From: Companilactobacillus jidongensis
Lineage (GTDB): Bacteria; Bacillota; Bacilli; Lactobacillales; Lactobacillaceae
Direction of reading: 5' to 3'
Length of the DNA: 64,000 nucleotides
NCBI RefSeq assembly: GCF_003946575.1
Contig: NZ_RHOP01000002.1
Location: 1 to 64,000 of the forward strand
How positions within the stretch are numbered: position 1 is the stretch's first letter; each line of letters starts with the position of its first letter. Shown piece after piece: positions 60,139 through 64,000 of the stretch. Below the pieces are notes generated by a model that ran no database searches, was not told the DNA's origin, and saw only the letters and a list, made by a program, of their open reading frames with translations. Position numbers and translations under genes: made by a program.

Positions 60139-60160
60139 AGTAATAGCTCCTTAATACTTA

Positions 60161-60559
60161 TTATCTTGCGGTAAGCCCACATATATACGCCACATAACAG
60201 GCAAAATCACCTTGGCGTTTCCGTTCTTGACCGAAACGTTCTTTACCAATGATCTTGCGCCAGCCAGTGTCCATATTTCTTTGCTTTAAATATCTTTCTA
60301 AAATATCTACATTGTTGATAACCGCATCATGTTTTCTAGTTCTTTTTAAATCAGTATCATTTCGAACCTTGTTAGTTGAAATACTCCAGACCGCTCTAAT
60401 ATTTGCATATGAAATACAAGCATTTACAAGATCATTATATAGCTCTCTTGCATCTTTACCCGCTCCATCCACTGATGACAAGATATGTTGATGTGCTTTT
60501 TTAGCCTCCTCAAAAGTAAGGACTGGTGCTTTCGATAAGATTTCATCATAATCAAACAT
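60161..60559 (-). CDS. Hypothetical protein, 132 residues
   Basis: Helical soluble protein (LTFEEAKKAHQHILSSVDGAGKDARELYNDLVNACISYANIRAVWS, then NVDILERYLKQRNMDTGWRKIIG). The C-terminus is basic with two Cys. I do not recognise the family. Weak spacing from the SRAP gene (22 bases) suggests shared transcription. Confidence 0.65.
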   Translation of the reverse strand: MFDYDEILSKAPVLTFEEAKKAHQHILSSVDGAGKDARELYNDLVNACISYANIRAVWSISTNKVRNDTDLKRTRKHDAVINNVDILERYLKQRNMDTGWRKIIGKERFGQERKRQGDFACYVAYICGLTAR

Positions 60560-60616
60560 TATCTGACCTCTTTAATTATATTTACATTCTATGTTATCAT
60601 ACAAAATTTTGAGCAC

Positions 60617-60645
60617 AAAAAAACACTCACCAACAGGTGAGTGTC
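60617..60645 (-). terminator. Terminator of the rplM-rpsI operon
   Basis: ACACTCACC / GGTGAGTGT stem with a 4-base loop and seven T on the minus strand. Confidence 0.9.
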
Positions 60646-60668
60646 CAAAGTGTAATATCTGGAATATA

Positions 60669-61061
60669 TTAACGTTTTGAGAATTGTGAAGCTTTACGAG
60701 CTTTTTTAAGACCTGGTTTCTTACGTTCCTTCATACGAGGGTCACGTGTTAAGAGACCAGCTGCTTTAAGAGTAGGTCTAAAGTCTGGATCGACATTTAG
60801 AAGTGCTCTAGCAATACCATGTCTGATTGCTCCAGCTTGTCCTGAGAAGCCACCACCATTAACGTTAGCAATAACGTCATAGTTAGCACCTGTTTCAGTA
60901 AGATCTAATGGTTGTTTCATATCAGCAATCAAATTGTCAAAAGGAATGTAATCTTTGACATCACGCTTGTTGATAGTAATTTTTCCGTTTCCGGGAACTA
61001 ATAGAACACGGGCTGTTGAGTCTTTACGACGGCCTGTTCCAGCATATGATACTTGTGCCAA
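60669..61061 (-). CDS. rpsI: 30S ribosomal protein S9
   Basis: 130 residues. [19 protein letters not shown] at the N-terminus and [24 protein letters not shown] at the C-terminus are the universal S9 ends. Follows rplM by 13 bases. Confidence 0.99.
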   Translation of the reverse strand: MAQVSYAGTGRRKDSTARVLLVPGNGKITINKRDVKDYIPFDNLIADMKQPLDLTETGANYDVIANVNGGGFSGQAGAIRHGIARALLNVDPDFRPTLKAAGLLTRDPRMKERKKPGLKKARKASQFSKR

Positions 61062-61074
61062 AATGTTTTCCTCC

Positions 61075-61518
61075 TTAAATTAGTTTGTTGATATCCAACT
61101 CTTCTGGATTTTGTGCTTGGTGATTGTGATCAGGACCTGCATAAACATGCAACTTCTTGATTTCAAGACGACCAAGAGTGTTCTTAGGTAACATACCACG
61201 AATTGAGTCTTCAACAAACATCTCAGGTTTTGTTGCTCTCTTTTCGCCGGCACTAATGCTCTTCAAACCACCTGGATGATCTGAGTGAGAATAATAAATC
61301 TTTCCCTTTGCTTTTTTACCTGTTAATTTTACTTTATCTGCATTGATGATAATAACATTATCACCTGTATCAACGTTAGGTGTGTAAATTGGCTTGTTCT
61401 TACCTCTAAGAATTGAAGCTACAACTGATGAAAGTCTACCTAAAACGACATCTTCACCATCAATCACATACCATTTACGTTCAACTTCACTTGCTTTTGC
61501 TAATGGTGTTGTACGCAC
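61075..61518 (-). CDS. rplM: 50S ribosomal protein L13
   Basis: 147 residues, GTG start at 61518 with GGAGG 8 bases upstream. [29 protein letters not shown] and the C-terminal [19 protein letters not shown] are typical. First gene of the L13-S9 operon. Confidence 0.99.
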   Translation of the reverse strand: MRTTPLAKASEVERKWYVIDGEDVVLGRLSSVVASILRGKNKPIYTPNVDTGDNVIIINADKVKLTGKKAKGKIYYSHSDHPGGLKSISAGEKRATKPEMFVEDSIRGMLPKNTLGRLEIKKLHVYAGPDHNHQAQNPEELDINKLI

Positions 61519-61600
61519 TTTAAATTCCTCCAGTTTCTACGTCTGTTTGACACTCAATAAGTTTCCGGGGCTCATCGTGGGGCAAACAATACCAACAACA

Positions 61601-61629
61601 ATAATACTTGGTATTGTTCCATAAGTCAA
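61601..61629 (-). promoter_or_regulatory. rplM promoter
   Basis: Minus strand TTGACT (61624-61629), 17 bases, TATTAT (61601-61606), then an 80-base leader containing GCCCCACGATGAGCCCC that may be an L13 leader structure; the leader match is not tested. Confidence 0.75.
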
Positions 61630-61645
61630 TAATTATCCACAGGTT

Positions 61646-62392
61646 TTATTCATAAAATACCTGTTTCAAATAAAGCCCACTAGCCGGTGCCGTCCCGCGT
61701 GCCTCTTGACGGTCTTTTACTTCAAATAATCTCAAAAAATCATGAACGTCTCGTCTGCCATTACCAATTTCCAGTAATGTAGCAACAAGAATGCGCACCA
61801 TATTATATAGGAAACCATTTCCGGTAAATTCAAAAACCAATTCATTTTCCGATTCTATATATTTTACCGTAGCTGAGTAGATTGTGCGAACTTTATTTTC
61901 AATTACTCCACCAGATGCCGCAAAACTTGTAAAATCATGCTCACCTTCAAGGTCTTTCAGCGCAACTTTGATCTTGTCCGCATCGATCGGATATTGATAA
62001 TGACCTGTGTAAAACCGCTTAAAGGGATTAGTGTAATGGCCCAAGTCGACTCGATATTGATAAGTTTTTCGTTTTACACCAAAACGCGCATGAAAATTCT
62101 CGTCAACTATCTCAGAGTTTTCCACAATCACATCTAAAGGCATAAGTGAATTGATTGCCCTCAACATATTTTCAGCTGCCATATTCCCAGGATAATCAAA
62201 GTGAATAACTTGGCCTAACGCATGCACGCCAGCATCAGTTCTACCCGAACCATAGACTTCAACATGTGTACCTTTAGTCATTTTGGATAATGCCTTTTCC
62301 ACTTCACCTTGAACTGTACGCATATCTGGCTGACGCTGAAAACCATGAAATTTGGTACCATCATAAGCAATGGTTAACTTATATCTTGTCAT
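61646..62392 (-). CDS. truA: tRNA pseudouridine(38-40) synthase TruA
   Basis: 248 residues. The catalytic Asp lies in [38 protein letters not shown] and the C-terminal [10 protein letters not shown] are TruA hallmarks. Modifies the anticodon stem of many tRNAs. In the usual ecfA-ecfT-truA-rplM-rpsI context. Confidence 0.97.
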   Translation of the reverse strand: MTRYKLTIAYDGTKFHGFQRQPDMRTVQGEVEKALSKMTKGTHVEVYGSGRTDAGVHALGQVIHFDYPGNMAAENMLRAINSLMPLDVIVENSEIVDENFHARFGVKRKTYQYRVDLGHYTNPFKRFYTGHYQYPIDADKIKVALKDLEGEHDFTSFAASGGVIENKVRTIYSATVKYIESENELVFEFTGNGFLYNMVRILVATLLEIGNGRRDVHDFLRLFEVKDRQEARGTAPASGLYLKQVFYE

Positions 62393-62394
62393 AT

Positions 62395-63192
62395 TTAATA
62401 ACTCCGAATAAATAATAAAATTACCGTGATCAGCAACATCACAATTGCTGCAACCGTATCACGTGTAGACCAACTCAGAACACGATATTTACTACGTCCC
62501 TCACCGTCTTTATATCCACGAGACTCCATGGCGATGGCCAAATCATAAGCAATCGAAAAACTACTGACAAATAGAGGAATCAAAATTGGTACGAAAGATT
62601 TGATCCGTTTGATCAATCCACCTTCACCAAAATCAACCCCACGTGCTCTTTGAGCATCCATGATCTTAGTTGTCTCATCGATCAATAGTGGCACGAACCT
62701 TAATGCAATCGACAACATCAAAGCAACTTGTGTTACTGGAAACTTGATAGCCTTTAACGGCTTTAAAATGCTCTCGATTGAATCAGAAATCTCGATAGGT
62801 GTCGTTGTCAATGTCAGTAAAGTTGAAACAAAAATAATCAGCACGAAACGTACAAAAATATATGCTGAGATAACCAATCCTTCTTTGGAAAGAGTCAGTA
62901 TTCCAAAGCTCCACAGAGGATGTTGACTTGGAGTAAAGAACATCTGCAGCACAACTGTAAACAATATTAGCCAAAACATCGGTCGAAGTCCTCTAAGAAA
63001 GAAACCTAAATTGATTTTTGACAGATATACCGCAAATAAAACAAACAATAGCAAAAAGCCATAAGATGCAACATTGTTTGCTAAAAATACAATTCCAATA
63101 AAATAAAATGTAATCAAAAACTTTCCACGAGGATCAAGCCGATAGAGCAATGAATCCCCTGGTAAATATCTCCCAAGAATTAATTTGTTCAT
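62395..63192 (-). CDS. ecfT: ECF transporter transmembrane component EcfT
   Basis: 265 residues, several transmembrane helices and the two coupling-helix Ala-Arg-Gly motifs characteristic of Ecf[10 protein letters not shown] and [14 protein letters not shown]. Connects the ATPases to interchangeable vitamin-binding S subunits. Contiguous with ecfA2 and truA. Confidence 0.96.
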   Translation of the reverse strand: MNKLILGRYLPGDSLLYRLDPRGKFLITFYFIGIVFLANNVASYGFLLLFVLFAVYLSKINLGFFLRGLRPMFWLILFTVVLQMFFTPSQHPLWSFGILTLSKEGLVISAYIFVRFVLIIFVSTLLTLTTTPIEISDSIESILKPLKAIKFPVTQVALMLSIALRFVPLLIDETTKIMDAQRARGVDFGEGGLIKRIKSFVPILIPLFVSSFSIAYDLAIAMESRGYKDGEGRSKYRVLSWSTRDTVAAIVMLLITVILLFIRSY

Positions 63193-64000
63193 TTAATCAC
63201 CATTAATTTGTCGTTTTATTTCAGTTGATAAGTCACTGATAGTTATAGGTAATTGATCGAAGTTAAAATACTTTTGTGATAACTTCTGTGCAAAAATCGC
63301 ACTTTGGGGAAGTGTCAACATATCATCTGTTAATAACTTTTGATTGTTGAAAACTTCCATAGGTGTTCCTTCAGCAATTTTTTTACCATCATGCATAACT
63401 ACTACTTCGTCTGCATAGTTGGCAACATCATCCATATTGTGTGTGATCAGAATAATAGTACGGCCCTCTGTTTGTAAATTCTTAAACAGATCCATTATTT
63501 CCTTGCGACCAACTGGGTCAAGTCCGGCTGTTGGCTCATCCAAAATAATTGTTTCCGGATGAGTTGCTAGAACTCCAGCAATTGCTACACGCCTCATCTG
63601 TCCACCTGATAGATCAAAAGGAGATTTGCTTAAATATTTTTCGTCCAAACCCACAAGTTTAATCATATCATGTGCAGCCGTCTTTGCATCCTCTTCAGAG
63701 ACACCAAAATTCATCGGTCCAAACATAATATCTTTTTCCACAGTGTCTTCGAATAACTGACTTTCAGGAAATTGGAATACCATACCGACATTTTTGCGAA
63801 GTGACTTCAAATTCTTATTATTAGTTTCAGCGTTGATCTCCCTGTCGCCGACCATAATAGTCCCACTAGTAGGTTTCAATAGTGCGTTAATATGCCGTAC
63901 TAAGGTTGACTTCCCACTACCTGTTTTACCGATAATTGCTGTGAACTTTTTATCTTTGATATCAACTGACACGTCATCCAGTCCCAAGGCTGCCAGAGGA
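63193..64000 (-). CDS. ecfA2: ECF transporter ATPase EcfA2 (5' end outside the window)
   Basis: Partial: the reading frame is open to the window edge (PLAALGLDDV before the apparent first Met, which is an internal TTG). Walker A GKTGSGKSTLVRHIN, signature LSGGQMRRVAIAGVLA, Walker B ETIILDEPTAGLDP, switch ILITHNMDDVAN. Forms the energising heterodimer with EcfA1, expected just outside. Followed directly by ecfT. Confidence 0.95.
   Translation of the reverse strand, partial: PLAALGLDDVSVDIKDKKFTAIIGKTGSGKSTLVRHINALLKPTSGTIMVGDREINAETNNKNLKSLRKNVGMVFQFPESQLFEDTVEKDIMFGPMNFGVSEEDAKTAAHDMIKLVGLDEKYLSKSPFDLSGGQMRRVAIAGVLATHPETIILDEPTAGLDPVGRKEIMDLFKNLQTEGRTIILITHNMDDVANYADEVVVMHDGKKIAEGTPMEVFNNQKLLTDDMLTLPQSAIFAQKLSQKYFNFDQLPITISDLSTEIKRQINGD

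Noticed and set aside
1-64000. Mobile elements, CRISPR arrays, tRNA or rRNA genes
   Set aside because: No transposase or integrase ORF, no regularly spaced repeats and no cloverleaf-like or rRNA-like sequence was recognised on either strand.

Overview
The window reads as a chromosomal segment of a low-GC lactic acid bacterium, most likely family Lactobacillaceae. Pointers are the rplM-rpsI / truA / ecfT / ecfA2 order at the right end, a mannose-class PTS operon with manO, CcpA-type cre sites, pyruvate oxidase, a water-forming-type NADH oxidase and the absence of respiratory genes. I cannot name the species. No tRNA, rRNA, insertion sequence, prophage or CRISPR array was seen.

Layout. 1-4900: CPBP protease, a possible small RNA, and the mannose PTS operon (IIAB, IIC, IID, ManO) with cre sites and sigma-54-like sites upstream. 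4899-8164: a MarR/FMN-reductase divergon, a DUF4867 gene and NADH oxidase. 8200-23504: a 20-gene leftward operon for a glycyl-radical bacterial microcompartment (BMC). Its signature enzyme is a choline trimethylamine-lyase (CutC): every choline-site residue known from the Desulfovibrio enzyme is present at a constant +4 offset. The operon encodes the activase CutD, one active and one apparently dead aldehyde dehydrogenase, PduL phosphotransacylase, an alcohol dehydrogenase, seven BMC-domain shell proteins, one pentameric vertex protein, EutJ/EutP/EutQ/EutT-like accessory proteins, a DMT-family transporter and a small winged-helix-like protein. Its promoter has the MerR architecture (TTGACC, 19-bp spacer with a dyad, TATATT) followed by a cre site, and a MerR-family gene lies 0.6 kb upstream.

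24.1-31 kb: the MerR gene, a GlcNAc-type PTS transporter with three GGTATACC-type operators, and a P-type cation ATPase behind a candidate yybP-ykoY riboswitch. 30.3-35 kb: an orphan response regulator with a degenerate receiver, and pstSCAB. 35.3-42.6 kb: pyruvate oxidase, an amino-acid permease, small regulators and membrane proteins, a BcrC-like phosphatase and a zinc-less MDR oxidoreductase. 42.7-48 kb: a 2-aminoethylphosphonate uptake and degradation operon (phnD, phnC, two phnE, phnX, phnW) that shares a CAATCTTTACA motif with the pst promoter. 48.3-56.4 kb: an aldehyde dehydrogenase, an HTH protein, a YfcC transporter, a VOC protein, a baeRF-type protein, and a MarR/ABC-exporter pair with two perfect operators. 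56.4-59.4 kb: a thiamine-precursor ABC transporter behind a TPP riboswitch. 59.5-64 kb: an SRAP protein and the ribosomal/truA/ECF housekeeping block; ecfA2 runs off the end.

How the parts fit. Choline would be split by CutC/CutD inside the compartment to trimethylamine and acetaldehyde. Acetaldehyde is then disproportionated to ethanol (alcohol dehydrogenase) and acetyl-CoA, then acetyl-phosphate (aldehyde dehydrogenase, PduL), for ATP synthesis. The operon is predicted to be switched on by the MerR regulator and shut down by CcpA on preferred sugars. Phosphate and phosphonate uptake appear to share one starvation signal.
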